Shown here piece by piece: positions 1 through 9,321 of a stretch of 64,000 nucleotides of DNA. A program made the position numbers and the translations under genes. The DNA comes from Paenibacillus koleovorans NBRC 103111. GTDB taxonomy: Bacteria > Bacillota > Bacilli > Paenibacillales > NBRC-103111. The DNA lies in the NCBI RefSeq assembly GCF_004000845.1, contig NZ_BIMA01000005.1, positions 55,824 through 119,823 of the forward strand, given 5' to 3'. A model generated the notes under the pieces. That model made no database searches, was not told the origin of the DNA, and saw nothing but the letters and a program-made list of their open reading frames with translations. How positions within the stretch are numbered: position 1 is the stretch's first letter; each line of letters opens with the position of its first letter.

Positions 1-1496
1 TGAACAGACCTAATATCGTCCTCATTACGGTGGATCAGATGAGGGCGGATTTGATGGGATGCGCCGGGCATCCGGTTATTCAGACGCCGCATATCGACTA
101 TTTGGCCAAACGCGGCGTCCGGTTCGAGCAGGCTTATTCGGGGACCCCGATCTGCATTCCGGCGCGGGCGACGATCATGACCGGGCTCGAGGGACATAGC
201 TTGGGCATCACGAGGTATGTGGAGGGTTTCGCCCTTCCTACGGAAGCGACGATTCCGAAGCTGCTCGGAGATGCCGGGTATGAGACGCGGGTGGTCGGCA
301 AAATGCACGTGTATCCGGAGCGTTGCCATTACGGCTTCGATAGCATGCTGCTGTGCGAGGAGGGACGAATGTTCGGCGCTGGATCGCCGGAGAAGCGCGG
401 GTACGACGACTATGAGCTATGGTTGGCCGAGCAAGGGTATCCGGGGCAAGCGTTCGCCCACGGCATCGCGAACAATGAGTACACGATGTCGCCTTGGCAT
501 TTGCCGGATCATCTGCATCCGACGGAATGGATCGCCGACCAGAGCTGCAAGACGATTCTGCGCCGGGACTGGACCCGCCCTTTGTTCCTTTGGGCGTCCT
601 ATACGGCTCCGCATCCGCCCCTTACGCCGCTGCTGCGTGATCTGTACATGTATGAGCGCGACGAGATGCCGAAGCCGGTCATCGGCGATTGGGTCAACCG
701 CATGTCGATCTACGAGCAGCGTATAGTGGCTAACTATGCAGGAGCGACGCGTACGGAGAAGCAGACGGACATGGCGTATCGCGGCTTCCTCGCTTCCATC
801 ACGCAGGTGGACCGGTCGATCAACCGGATCATCGGCACATTGCGGGAAGCCGGCATGCTGGAAAACACCTGGTTCATCTTCACGTCGGACCACGGCGACA
901 ATATGGGCGATCATACGCTCTGGTTCAAGGGGAACTTCACCAGGGGCGCCTGCAACATCCCGATGATCGTCGTTCCTCCAACGAAGGGCGGCGGATTGGA
1001 TGCGGCTATGGGGAAGGAATGGGTGCCGGGCAGAACGAACGTCTCTCCGGTCGGTCTGCAGGATCTGATGCCGACCTGTCTCGACATCGCCGGCGTCCCG
1101 ATCCCCGGCCGTTTGGACGGCCGGAGCTTGCTGCCGCTCGTCCGGGAACCGGCCGATACGTCGGTTAGGGAAAGCTTGTTGGGCGAATTCGGCACCATCG
1201 GTTCCCGCTCTTTTATGGTGACGGACGGCAGTTGGAAATATATTTGGGCCGAGGAGGACGGACGAGAGCTGCTGTTCGACTTGGTGCACGATCCGCTCGA
1301 GCTGACGGACCGCTGCGGCTCTGCTCCGGAGCAGCTGCACAGGTGGCGGGCCGAGCTCGCCGGCCGTTTGGCCGCGCGCGAAGCCGATCCGGCTGTGAAG
1401 GATGGTCAGCTGGCTCCATCGGGGCCGCTGCGGAATTTGAGCGAGCTGGAAATCGCCAGAAGCGCGCAGGATTACAATCCGCGCGGATTGCACTGA
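1..1496 (+). CDS. sulfatase, formylglycine-dependent (lacks only first base)
   Basis: The reading frame is open from the first base. The window begins with tg followed by codons for NRPNIVLITVDQMRAD, the usual N-terminus of a sulfatase, so only the first base of the start codon lies outside and the protein is about 498 residues. The motif CIPAR with Cys at about residue 52, followed by ATIMTG, is the C-x-P-x-R signature in which Cys is converted to formylglycine. The early Asp in the VDQ stretch and a later TSDHGDNMGDH segment match metal-binding positions of the family. It should hydrolyse sulfate esters from sugars or related compounds. No signal peptide is visible, so a cytoplasmic enzyme is likely. 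No maturase (FGE or anSME) is encoded in this window. It heads the visible part of the operon; the next gene starts 14 bases downstream. Confidence 0.93.
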   Translation, partial: NRPNIVLITVDQMRADLMGCAGHPVIQTPHIDYLAKRGVRFEQAYSGTPICIPARATIMTGLEGHSLGITRYVEGFALPTEATIPKLLGDAGYETRVVGKMHVYPERCHYGFDSMLLCEEGRMFGAGSPEKRGYDDYELWLAEQGYPGQAFAHGIANNEYTMSPWHLPDHLHPTEWIADQSCKTILRRDWTRPLFLWASYTAPHPPLTPLLRDLYMYERDEMPKPVIGDWVNRMSIYEQRIVANYAGATRTEKQTDMAYRGFLASITQVDRSINRIIGTLREAGMLENTWFIFTSDHGDNMGDHTLWFKGNFTRGACNIPMIVVPPTKGGGLDAAMGKEWVPGRTNVSPVGLQDLMPTCLDIAGVPIPGRLDGRSLLPLVREPADTSVRESLLGEFGTIGSRSFMVTDGSWKYIWAEEDGRELLFDLVHDPLELTDRCGSAPEQLHRWRAELAGRLAAREADPAVKDGQLAPSGPLRNLSELEIARSAQDYNPRGLH

Positions 1497-1510
1497 AAGG
1501 AAGTGAACGC

Positions 1511-2740
1511 TTGAAAGCCGCAACGAAAGTGAATTTCAGACCGTATGCAGCGGGTCGGACGGCGTATCCCGTCACGATCATCACGCCGGAGGACGGCTGC
1601 TTTATCCATACGTTCTTCGATGTACGCCCTTGGAGTCCGTCCGGTCGGTACCTTGCATGCCTGAAGCTGCCGTTCCAGGACCGCCTGCCGGGTCCGGACG
1701 ATGAGGCGATCGTATGCGTCATCGATCTGGTCGAGATGACCCTCGTGGAGCTCGATGCTACGAAAGGCTGGGGGATGCAGGTCGGCGCGCATATTTGCTG
1801 GGGAAGCGAAACGCTGCTGTATTACAACGACCAAGAGGGCTGCGACGTGTTCGCGGTCGAGTATAATCTGGAAACCGGCGAGAAGCGGCGAATGGCCGGG
1901 TCGGTGTACCAGATCACGCCTGACGGAGCTTCCTTGCTGAGCCCGTCGCTGTCGCTGATCAATGCGTCGCAGAACGGCTATGGGGCCACGATGCCGGCTA
2001 GCTGCGACTGTGTGCCGCCGGTGGGGGCGCCGGAGGACGAGGGCTTGTGGGAAGTCGATGTGAAGACGAACACGAAGCGCCTGCTGTTCAGCTTGAAGCA
2101 AGCGTATGACCTGCTGCCGAACAAGAAGCCTTTCGAAGGCTCGCGATTTACATTTTTCCACACGAAGGTGAACCGCCAGCAAGATCGGATTATGCAGGTT
2201 GTGCGTTGTTTGTTCGATGACGGCCGACCGCAGCTGAAATACATCCTCACGATGGCGATGGACGGCAGCGATGCGGCGGTCGCGCTGCCTTACGAGATGT
2301 GGACGAACGGCTCTCATCATCCCGATTGGCATCCGGACGGCCGCGGCATTCTGATGAACATCAACTACAATGAGCTGCGTTTCGCGGAGTTCGACAGCCG
2401 GGGCGAGAAATTCAAGCTTGTGGCGCCACAGGTGCCGGGCGGCGGCCATCCGAGCTACTATCGAGACGGGCTGTATGTGTTGACGGATGCCTATACCGGG
2501 GAGCGTGTCGTGAATGAGAACCATGAGGTTCCGATCCGTCTGGTCGATACGCAGAGCGGGCACGAAGAGGCGATTTGCTGGATCTGGACGCTGGGCGGCA
2601 CGAGCATTCCCGCCGAATTGCGCTGCGATCCGCATCCCGTCTGGAGCGAGGACTATCGGTATGTGTGCTTCAACGGGACACCGGAAGGCAATCGTCAAAT
2701 TTTGATCGCGGACTTAAGCGGTCTGGGGGAGCGAAGTTAA
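1511..2740 (+). CDS. oligogalacturonate lyase-like / TolB-like beta-propeller protein
   Basis: The start chosen is TTG at 1511, preceded by AAGGAAGTG just after the sulfatase stop; the same frame is open further upstream but that part overlaps the sulfatase. The product is about 409 residues with repeated propeller-blade features: WSPSGRYLA near the N-terminus, then HHPDWHPDGRGILM, GGGHPSYYRDGLYVLTDAY and HPVWSEDYRYVCFNG. Closely spaced His residues in these blades recall the metal site of the oligogalacturonate lyase family (PL22), whose members cleave unsaturated or short uronate oligomers in the cytoplasm. A non-catalytic TolB/WD40-like role cannot be excluded. No signal peptide is seen. 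Membership of the operon suggests action on the same acidic or sulfated substrate as the sulfatase. Confidence 0.7.
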   Translation: MKAATKVNFRPYAAGRTAYPVTIITPEDGCFIHTFFDVRPWSPSGRYLACLKLPFQDRLPGPDDEAIVCVIDLVEMTLVELDATKGWGMQVGAHICWGSETLLYYNDQEGCDVFAVEYNLETGEKRRMAGSVYQITPDGASLLSPSLSLINASQNGYGATMPASCDCVPPVGAPEDEGLWEVDVKTNTKRLLFSLKQAYDLLPNKKPFEGSRFTFFHTKVNRQQDRIMQVVRCLFDDGRPQLKYILTMAMDGSDAAVALPYEMWTNGSHHPDWHPDGRGILMNINYNELRFAEFDSRGEKFKLVAPQVPGGGHPSYYRDGLYVLTDAYTGERVVNENHEVPIRLVDTQSGHEEAICWIWTLGGTSIPAELRCDPHPVWSEDYRYVCFNGTPEGNRQILIADLSGLGERS

Positions 2741-2741
2741 G

Positions 2742-3719
2742 ATGATACCCTTTATTGCGAAGCAGGATCAATTGGAGCAGAAGCTGGCGGAATGGCGGCA
2801 GCTGCCTGAGAGCTCTCTGATGAAGGTGGAGCATCTCCTTTCGTTCACGGGCCACAAAGTATATGCGATCACGATCTCGGATTTCTCCATTCCGCGCGAA
2901 GGCAAAAAAGCGATCTATGTCACCCAGCCCCATGCGCATGAACCCGGGACGACCGCCGGCATGGTCGATGTGATCGAGCAGCTGCTGACCGGCCGAGATT
3001 TGCTGGGGCAGTCGTGCACGTTTGATCGAGAGAAGGTGCTGGAGAGCACCGTCATTACGTTCAATCCGATCGGCAATCCGTTCGGCCGCGAGAACGCGCC
3101 GGAGCTCTATTACGACGGGACGAAATACAGCATGAACGAGTTCCGCTGCATGATCTTCGGCGAGGACCCGGAGAATCCGGGCGTGCAATGGAAACGGGTC
3201 GACATCTGGGACATTCGCGAGGAGAACGCGCCGAATCCGCTAGGCATCGTCTATGAGCCTGTCGACGAATTCCGCTACGTGGAGCCTAATCGTCATCAGC
3301 TCTCTTCTTATTTCAAGCTGTTTTATCAGATGGATGCGCAGTATCAGTACAACTATTGGCTTGATCTGCACCAGATGATGTTCGGGCAGCAGGACGCGGA
3401 GCAGGGCTACAACTGTATCATTTTCATGCCGTATCCGGACAATGTGGCGCCGCAGCATGCGGAGGAGAACTCACGCTGGGCGGACGACATCACCAAGGTG
3501 TGGCTGGAGCGGGGCTTCGGGGCCAAACCGCCGATCACAACGCCGTACACCGACATCCAGGCCGAATATTTCCGCCGCAATTACGCCGAGATCAACAATC
3601 GGATGAGCCGTATTACGACAGAAGTCGTCACCAATCGGACGCTGTTCCCCGTGGACGTGCAAGTGAAGGCGCAATCGGCGGCGATCGAGACGACGCTGGC
3701 CCGGCTGCTGGACAACTAA
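2742..3719 (+). CDS. M14-family zinc carboxypeptidase-like protein (copy 1)
   Basis: This 325-residue protein has the three landmarks of M14 zinc peptidases: a HxxE motif (His64, Glu67) in QPHAHEPGTTAG, a second zinc His at residue 210 in WLDLHQM, and a candidate catalytic Glu294 in RITTEVVTN. There is no signal peptide, so it should act in the cytoplasm on imported material, releasing a C-terminal amino acid or cleaving an amide, as succinylglutamate desuccinylase-type relatives do. The start is one base after the upstream stop, with GGGGGAG just before it, so translation is probably coupled. A close paralogue lies at 25307-26275 with all three motifs in register. The true substrate is unknown. 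Confidence 0.82.
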   Translation: MIPFIAKQDQLEQKLAEWRQLPESSLMKVEHLLSFTGHKVYAITISDFSIPREGKKAIYVTQPHAHEPGTTAGMVDVIEQLLTGRDLLGQSCTFDREKVLESTVITFNPIGNPFGRENAPELYYDGTKYSMNEFRCMIFGEDPENPGVQWKRVDIWDIREENAPNPLGIVYEPVDEFRYVEPNRHQLSSYFKLFYQMDAQYQYNYWLDLHQMMFGQQDAEQGYNCIIFMPYPDNVAPQHAEENSRWADDITKVWLERGFGAKPPITTPYTDIQAEYFRRNYAEINNRMSRITTEVVTNRTLFPVDVQVKAQSAAIETTLARLLDN

Positions 3720-3744
3720 ATCGAAACGACAAGGGGACGGACAC

Positions 3745-5775
3745 ATGCTTACCTTTTGCTATGACCAGGCACAGCATCAAAGCTTGGATGCGCAACTGCT
3801 GGATGCTTATGCCAAACAATTGGCGGAACGAAACACGGACGCGCTGATCGTCATGCGGAACGACAAAATCGTCAAGGAGTGGTATGCCGACGGCTTCGGT
3901 CCGGAGCGGCCTCATTACACCGCTTCGCTAGCGAAGACGATTGTGGGAGGATTGGCGCTTGCCGTTGCCGTGACGGAAGGATATATCAAATTCAATGACC
4001 TGGCGTGCACCTATATTACGAGCTGGCAGGACGATCCGCTCAAGTCGAAGATCACGATCCGACAGCTCGCCACGCATACATCCGGACTGGAGGATACTTC
4101 GGCGCTGGACACCTTGTCCGGCTGGACCCTTATGTTCTGGCAAAAGGACCCGAGTCCGGACGCATTGGATCCGATCACATGCGCTTTGGAAAAAGCGGAG
4201 ATGCTTCATCTGCCGGGCACCAAGTTCGTGTACAGCAATCCTGGTTTTGCAGCGCTATCGTATGCCATTACGGTCAGTCTGAAGGATTCGCCCTATCCGA
4301 CGATTGAAGCCTTGCTGCGGGAAAAAATCATGAAGCCGCTCGGCATTTCCGAGGACGAGTGGAGCATCGGCTACAAGAAGCCGTTTCATGTTAACGGCTT
4401 CGAAGTATACGGAGCGTGGGGCGGTGGCGAATTTACACCTCGCGCCGTGCTGCAGCTGGGGCGGTTGTACATGAACAAGGGCAAATGGGAAGGCAATACC
4501 CTCATCAAGCCCGAGGTGCTGAAGCCGATGATGACGAGCAACGTCCATTCGGTTACGCAGGAAGGGTTTCCCGACACGTTCCTGCTCACGCCCAGCATTT
4601 GCGGCTTCTCGAACTACTGCACGCTTTTCCCGCGGATTCCGGATTGCTCGTTCTTCGGCGCCGGCGCCGGCCATCAAGTGATGCTCGTCATCCCGAGCCT
4701 GGACATGATCGTCGTGCGCATGGGCAATTGGCTGACCAAGAAGGTCGAGGATACGACGCAGTTCTGGACGGAGATCAAGGACTACATCTGCGATCCGCTG
4801 ACCGACATGCTGCGGCACGCAAGTCCGTTCCCACCTAGCGACAAAGTGCGGGGCGTGACGTTCGAGGACGCCTCTGACATCCGCTTCACCGGCGAGGACA
4901 GCGACAACTGGCCATGCACCTGGGCGCAGGACGGAGACTTGTACACCTCCTACGGCGACGGCTACGGGTTCGTGCCGAATACGGAGAAAAAGCTGAGCCT
5001 GGGTTTCGGTAAAATTATCGGGATGCCGGACGATTACAAATGCGTCAATCTACGTACGGAGACCGGGGAGCGGGAAGGCGACGGGCCGCATGGCGAGAAG
5101 GCTAGCGGCCTGCTTATGGTGGACGGCGTGCTGTATATGCTGGCTCGGAACGCGGGCAACTCCCAGATTGCCTGGTCGGAAGACAACGGGTTCACTTGGG
5201 AATGGGGCTTCAAGTTCGAGACGAGCTTCGGCTGTCCGACGTTCGTGAACTATGGCCAGAACTATGACGGTGCGCCCGACGATTACGTCTATGTCTATTC
5301 GCCGGACGGGACAAGCGCCTACGAGGATTACGACCATATCGTGCTGGCCCGCGTAGACCGGCGCAAGGTCAAGAACAGAGCCGATTATGAATATTTCAAA
5401 GGGTTGGACGATGCGGGAGACCCGTTGTGGACGCCGCATATCGAAGAGAGGGGGGCGGTCTTCACCTTCCTTAAGCATTGCCATCGCCTCGAGGCGCTCT
5501 ACCACAAGGCGACGCAGCGTTATTGGCTCGTACCGGCCTGCAATCATGAGGGCGGCTGGGGCATCTTCGATGCGCCGACACCGTATGGTCCATGGACAAC
5601 CGTCTATTTCACCGAATATTGGGGGCTGGCGAAGACGCATTCGTACCGGTTCCCGACGAAATGGATCAGCGAGGATGGCGCGAAGCTGCAGCTTATTTTC
5701 TCCGGCAGACGGTTCAAGCAAATCGATTATGATGCGATGTGCGTGCGCGCCATGTCACTGGAGCTGATTCCATGA
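3745..5775 (+). CDS. serine hydrolase (beta-lactamase fold) fused to DUF4185-like propeller domain
   Basis: Two domains are visible in 676 residues. Residues 1 to about 350 are a class-C beta-lactamase/esterase-type serine hydrolase with SxxK at Ser61-Lys64 (ASLAKT), YSN at 163-165 and a late FGAGAGH segment. Residues from about 368 to the end form a propeller-like domain with DNWPCTWAQDG, YTSYGDGYGF, LLMVDGVLYM and AWSEDNGFTW; it is closely related to the free-standing proteins at 6509-7543 and 11657-12709 and resembles DUF4185. No signal peptide is seen. The fusion implies that the hydrolase and the propeller act on one substrate. The ATG follows AAGGGGA. The stop overlaps the next start as ATGA. 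The catalytic specificity (ester, amide or peptide) is not evident. Confidence 0.83.
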   Translation: MLTFCYDQAQHQSLDAQLLDAYAKQLAERNTDALIVMRNDKIVKEWYADGFGPERPHYTASLAKTIVGGLALAVAVTEGYIKFNDLACTYITSWQDDPLKSKITIRQLATHTSGLEDTSALDTLSGWTLMFWQKDPSPDALDPITCALEKAEMLHLPGTKFVYSNPGFAALSYAITVSLKDSPYPTIEALLREKIMKPLGISEDEWSIGYKKPFHVNGFEVYGAWGGGEFTPRAVLQLGRLYMNKGKWEGNTLIKPEVLKPMMTSNVHSVTQEGFPDTFLLTPSICGFSNYCTLFPRIPDCSFFGAGAGHQVMLVIPSLDMIVVRMGNWLTKKVEDTTQFWTEIKDYICDPLTDMLRHASPFPPSDKVRGVTFEDASDIRFTGEDSDNWPCTWAQDGDLYTSYGDGYGFVPNTEKKLSLGFGKIIGMPDDYKCVNLRTETGEREGDGPHGEKASGLLMVDGVLYMLARNAGNSQIAWSEDNGFTWEWGFKFETSFGCPTFVNYGQNYDGAPDDYVYVYSPDGTSAYEDYDHIVLARVDRRKVKNRADYEYFKGLDDAGDPLWTPHIEERGAVFTFLKHCHRLEALYHKATQRYWLVPACNHEGGWGIFDAPTPYGPWTTVYFTEYWGLAKTHSYRFPTKWISEDGAKLQLIFSGRRFKQIDYDAMCVRAMSLELIP

Positions 5776-6512
5776 CGAACAAAAAACCGCTGATCGCGGT
5801 CACCACAACTAACGATAAAGGCCATACGTTTCTCCACCGCGATTATTCGGACGCCATTCTTCTGGCAGGTGGAATCCCCTTCGTCATCCCCTCAATGGGA
5901 GACGCGGATATTGAGGATGAACTCGTCGAAGCTGCGGACGGGCTGCTGCTCACCGGAGGCGAGGACATCGATCCGAACTTGTACGGCGAGGAGCCGGCCC
6001 CGGGCTTGGGGACTTTGACGCCGGAACGGGATGCGACGGAAAAACGGCTGCTGGTGAAGTTCATGGCGGCCGACAAGCCGGTGTTCGCCATCTGCCGCGG
6101 CTTGCAGCTGCTGAATGCGGTGGCCGGCGGCACGCTCATCCAAGATATCGAGCGGGCGTTGCCGAACGCGCTGCAGCATCGACAGCTCGCGCCACGCGAC
6201 CACCTTTCGCATCAAGTAGAGGTGGAGGAAGGCACGCTTCTCATGAGCATCGTTCGAGCTTCGCGCGTCCGGGTGAATACGTTCCACCACCAGGCGGTCA
6301 AGCAGCTCGCGCCGGGCTTCCGCATCAATGCTACGGCTGTCGACGGCATCGTGGAGGGGATCGAAAGCTTGTCGCAGCGGTTCGTGCTCGGGGTGCAGTG
6401 GCATCCGGAAAATCTCGCCCGCACCGACGCCGCGGCGATTCGCCTGTTCGAGGCGTTCGTGCAGGCTTGCAGGTTTAAGGAATCTATAGGAGCGGGAGGA
6501 CATTCGCGATGA
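5772..6512 (+). CDS. gamma-glutamyl-gamma-aminobutyrate hydrolase-like class I amidotransferase (peptidase C26)
   Basis: This is a 246-residue class I glutamine-amidotransferase-fold protein. The oxyanion-region segment LLLTGGEDIDPNLYG, the nucleophile Cys108 in FAICRGLQLLN, and His211/Glu213 in GVQWHPEN match the PuuD-like hydrolases that remove gamma-linked glutamate from amines. The start ATG at 5772 overlaps the upstream TGA as ATGA; an in-frame upstream codon would overlap the previous gene heavily and lacks a ribosome-binding site. The stop at 6510-6512 overlaps the next ATG in the same way. In this operon it is likely to hydrolyse a gamma-glutamyl-type or similar amide rather than take part in putrescine degradation, because no polyamine genes are nearby. 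Confidence 0.86.
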   Translation: MTNKKPLIAVTTTNDKGHTFLHRDYSDAILLAGGIPFVIPSMGDADIEDELVEAADGLLLTGGEDIDPNLYGEEPAPGLGTLTPERDATEKRLLVKFMAADKPVFAICRGLQLLNAVAGGTLIQDIERALPNALQHRQLAPRDHLSHQVEVEEGTLLMSIVRASRVRVNTFHHQAVKQLAPGFRINATAVDGIVEGIESLSQRFVLGVQWHPENLARTDAAAIRLFEAFVQACRFKESIGAGGHSR

Positions 6513-7543
6513 GCGAGAACGGAAAGTCGTATCCTCCTTATTCAGCGAGCAAGCTCATCAAGGGAGTTACGTTCGACTGGGCGAGTCGGAAGCGATTGGC
6601 CCCGGGCAGCGACAACTGGCCGCTGACTTGGGCGGACGACGGCCATCAGTACACGTCGTTCGGCGACGGCGGAGGCTTCGGCGGCACGAATGAGATCGGC
6701 CGCGTCAGCATGGGGGTCGCTCGTATCGAAGGCGATCGCCAGAGCTACCGAGGCTTCAACGTATGGGGCGGCAAGGATGCGGAGCAGCCGGCTACGTTTC
6801 CCGGCAAGTCTTGGGGAATCATTTGCATCGACGGGATGTTCTACATGTGGCGCAGCGGAGAAGCTTCGGCCGACTGTTACGAGTCGCAGCGGCTGTATCA
6901 GTCGAGCGACCGCGGTGCAACGTGGACGTTCACCGGCGTTGAGTTCGACAACGATTCTTTTACCCGTTCCAGAGGCTTCTTCGTTCCCACCTTCCTGCAA
7001 TTCGGGCAAGATTACCAAGGAGCCAGAGACGAATACGTCTACATGTACGCGCCGGAAGTGAAGAGCCTCGTCTGGGAGCTGCAGGTGCCGGGGGAGATCA
7101 ACCTGATTCGGGCGCCGAAGGATAAGATTACGTCCAAGCAGCACTATGAGTTTTATGCCGGCGGATCGGACGGCGGACCGAAATGGACGAAGGACGGCGA
7201 TCGCCGCAAGCCGGTGTTCTACGACGCGAACGGGACGATGCGAGTGAATGCGGTGTACAATCCGGGGCTTAAGAAATACATTCTTACGGCACAGCATACC
7301 GCCCGCAATTACGGCTGGGGCATTTACGAGGCGAATGAGCCTTGGGGCGCCTGGAGAACGATTTATTACTCGAATGGCTTCGTCCCGGGCGATTGGGAGT
7401 GCCAGAAGGTTTCCTATTTGAGCTTTTCGCCGAAATGGTGGGATAACGACGGTTGGGATTTTGTCCTAGTGTTCTCCGGCCGCGAATATAACGACGCTTG
7501 GAATTCCGTGGAAGGAAGCTTTGTTCTCCATGGGCTGTCCTAG
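6509..7543 (+). CDS. DUF4185-like propeller protein
   Basis: The protein has 344 residues, no signal peptide and no catalytic motif that I recognise. It shares diagnostic blocks with the C-terminal half of the hydrolase at 3745-5775 and with 11657-12709: DNWPLTWADDG, YTSFGDGGGFGG, IICIDGMFYMW, then a Trp/Tyr-rich region ending in FSPKWWDNDGWDFVLVFSGREY. These resemble DUF4185 and the general five-bladed propeller folds of sugar-active enzymes (GH32/43/62/68). A glycosidase or lyase role is possible but unproven. Its ATG overlaps the upstream stop (ATGA), so it is translationally coupled. A GGAGCGGGAGGA stretch just upstream is the ribosome-binding site. Confidence 0.7.
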   Translation: MSENGKSYPPYSASKLIKGVTFDWASRKRLAPGSDNWPLTWADDGHQYTSFGDGGGFGGTNEIGRVSMGVARIEGDRQSYRGFNVWGGKDAEQPATFPGKSWGIICIDGMFYMWRSGEASADCYESQRLYQSSDRGATWTFTGVEFDNDSFTRSRGFFVPTFLQFGQDYQGARDEYVYMYAPEVKSLVWELQVPGEINLIRAPKDKITSKQHYEFYAGGSDGGPKWTKDGDRRKPVFYDANGTMRVNAVYNPGLKKYILTAQHTARNYGWGIYEANEPWGAWRTIYYSNGFVPGDWECQKVSYLSFSPKWWDNDGWDFVLVFSGREYNDAWNSVEGSFVLHGLS

Positions 7544-7559
7544 GTAGGAGTACGCCATC

Positions 7560-8474
7560 ATGAGCTATTTTCTTCATATTTTACTGTCCAACGTGCTCCC
7601 TATCGGCATAATGATTTCGGTCGGCTTCCTGATGGGCAAGAAATATTCGATCCATGCCGGTTCCTTGTCCAAGCTGGTGTTCAACCTGTTTATGCCGATC
7701 TTCATGTTCGCCTTGTTACTGGAGGTTTCGATCACTTGGGGACTCGTTTTGAAGGTTGTCCTCTTCAGCCTTTCCTTCACGGTGCTGTCTGCCATCGCGG
7801 CGGAGGTCGTCATCCGGCTGCGGAAGTATAACGCCCCTATGAGGGGAGCGATGCGGAACACGATCCTGTTCTACAACAGCGGCAACTATATGATTCCGCT
7901 CAACCAGCTGGTGTTCTCCGGAAATCCGGTTACGCTGGCCGTGCAGATCATCGTGTCGGTCATTCAAAACTTGCTGCCGGGTACGTACGGTATATATAAC
8001 GCGAACGCGCATAAAGGCAAAATGACGGGTGCGTTCAAAACGATTTTGCTGTATCCGGGCATCTATGCGGTGCTGGCGGCTGTCGCCATTCGTTTGCTGG
8101 ACGTGACGATCCCGGAGCCGATTTATTTGCCGCTGGAGTACATCTCGAACGCGACGATCGCGTTGGCCTTGATTACGCTCGGCGTGCAGCTCTCGCTCTT
8201 GAACTTGAACATCCGCTACTCGGATGTGCTTATTTCGTCGGCGCTGCGACTGTTGGCAGGACCTCTGCTAGGCTTCGGGCTCGTCAAGCTGATCGGGTTC
8301 GACAATTTGATCGCGAATGCGCTCGTGCTGTCCTGCGCGGCGCCTACTTCTTTGATCTGCGCGCTGATTGCGATGGAATACGACAATGAACCGGATTTTT
8401 CCGCCCACGCCGTATTGTTCTCGACTGTAGCCAGCATGCTGACGGTGACCGTTACTATTTTTGCTTTAGGGTAA
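7560..8474 (+). CDS. AEC family (auxin efflux carrier type) transporter
   Basis: This 304-residue integral membrane protein has about ten hydrophobic segments spread along its whole length. It starts MSYFLHILLSNVLPIGIMIS and has small-residue-rich transmembrane stretches such as FNLFMPIFMFALLL and LVLSCAAPTSLICALIA. This is the layout of bacterial AEC permeases, which move organic anions such as malate or other carboxylates across the cytoplasmic membrane. In the operon it could export an acidic end product or import an acidic monomer; direction and substrate cannot be read from sequence. TAGGTAGGAG precedes the ATG, and the spacing of 16 bases to the previous gene supports co-transcription. 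Confidence 0.85.
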   Translation: MSYFLHILLSNVLPIGIMISVGFLMGKKYSIHAGSLSKLVFNLFMPIFMFALLLEVSITWGLVLKVVLFSLSFTVLSAIAAEVVIRLRKYNAPMRGAMRNTILFYNSGNYMIPLNQLVFSGNPVTLAVQIIVSVIQNLLPGTYGIYNANAHKGKMTGAFKTILLYPGIYAVLAAVAIRLLDVTIPEPIYLPLEYISNATIALALITLGVQLSLLNLNIRYSDVLISSALRLLAGPLLGFGLVKLIGFDNLIANALVLSCAAPTSLICALIAMEYDNEPDFSAHAVLFSTVASMLTVTVTIFALG

Positions 8475-8488
8475 GGAGGGGGATCATT

Positions 8489-9286
8489 ATGGCATTGTCT
8501 TCGATAGCCTTTTCTGTTTTTACCAAGCCCTGGAAAGATATATCCATCGATCGTTTGGCGGAGAAAGCCGGGGGACTCGGCTTTGACGGCATCGAGTTCC
8601 CGATCCGAGAAGGGTTCCAAGTGCAGCCGGATCAGGCGGAGAAGGAGCTGCCTGCTCTTGCACGCCGGTTGGCGGAGCATGGATTGAGGATCTTTAGTGT
8701 GGCGAGCACGACCGATGAGAACATTTTCGCTGCCTGTGCCGAGGCTGGAGTGCCGACAATACGCATAATGATCGACGTGAACTTGGCGGAAGGCTTCCGG
8801 GCATCCGAGAAGCGGATCCGTCTGGAGCTGGAGCAGGTTCAGGAGCTGTGCCGGAGGTACGGCGTCAAGGTCGGCATTCAGCAGCATATCGGGCATACCC
8901 GGATCAAAAATGCGATGGGGCTTCACCGCATGCTCGACGGGCTCGATCCCGCTTGCTTCGGCGCGATCTGGGATGCGGCTCATGATGCGTTGACGGGCGA
9001 GCGGCCGGAGATCGGGTTGGACGTCGTGTGGTCTTATTTGTGCATGGTGAATTTGAAAAATGGGTATTACCGGAGGGTTAGCGGACCGGAAGCCGAGCAG
9101 GCGCTCTGGGAGCCGTATTGGACGACTGCCCGCCAAGGGATGGCTTCGTGGCCGACGGTTATGAAGGTGCTGACGGAGCGACAGTATGAAGGCGTCATCT
9201 GTTTGACGGCCGAGTACCACGAGGAAGCGAACGTCGACCGGTATATCGCCGAAGACATCGCCTTCGCGAAATCATTGTTAATTTAA
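8489..9286 (+). CDS. sugar phosphate isomerase/epimerase family (TIM barrel, xylose isomerase-like)
   Basis: The 265-residue protein shows the AP-endonuclease-2/xylose-isomerase-like TIM-barrel pattern: GFDGIEFPI in strand two, metal-region residues around QQHIGHTRIK, an IWDAAHDALTGERPEIGLD segment, MVNLKNGYY, and a C-terminal YEGVICLTAEYHEE. Relatives isomerise or epimerise ketoses and inositol derivatives using a divalent metal. GGAGGGGG precedes the ATG at good spacing. Together with the two oxidoreductases downstream it forms the carbohydrate-processing part of the operon, in the way such isomerases pair with Gfo/Idh/MocA dehydrogenases. The exact sugar is unknown. Confidence 0.87.
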   Translation: MALSSIAFSVFTKPWKDISIDRLAEKAGGLGFDGIEFPIREGFQVQPDQAEKELPALARRLAEHGLRIFSVASTTDENIFAACAEAGVPTIRIMIDVNLAEGFRASEKRIRLELEQVQELCRRYGVKVGIQQHIGHTRIKNAMGLHRMLDGLDPACFGAIWDAAHDALTGERPEIGLDVVWSYLCMVNLKNGYYRRVSGPEAEQALWEPYWTTARQGMASWPTVMKVLTERQYEGVICLTAEYHEEANVDRYIAEDIAFAKSLLI

Positions 9287-9321
9287 GCGCATCGGATGCG
9301 ATAGTAAAGGGGAGTTTTGCG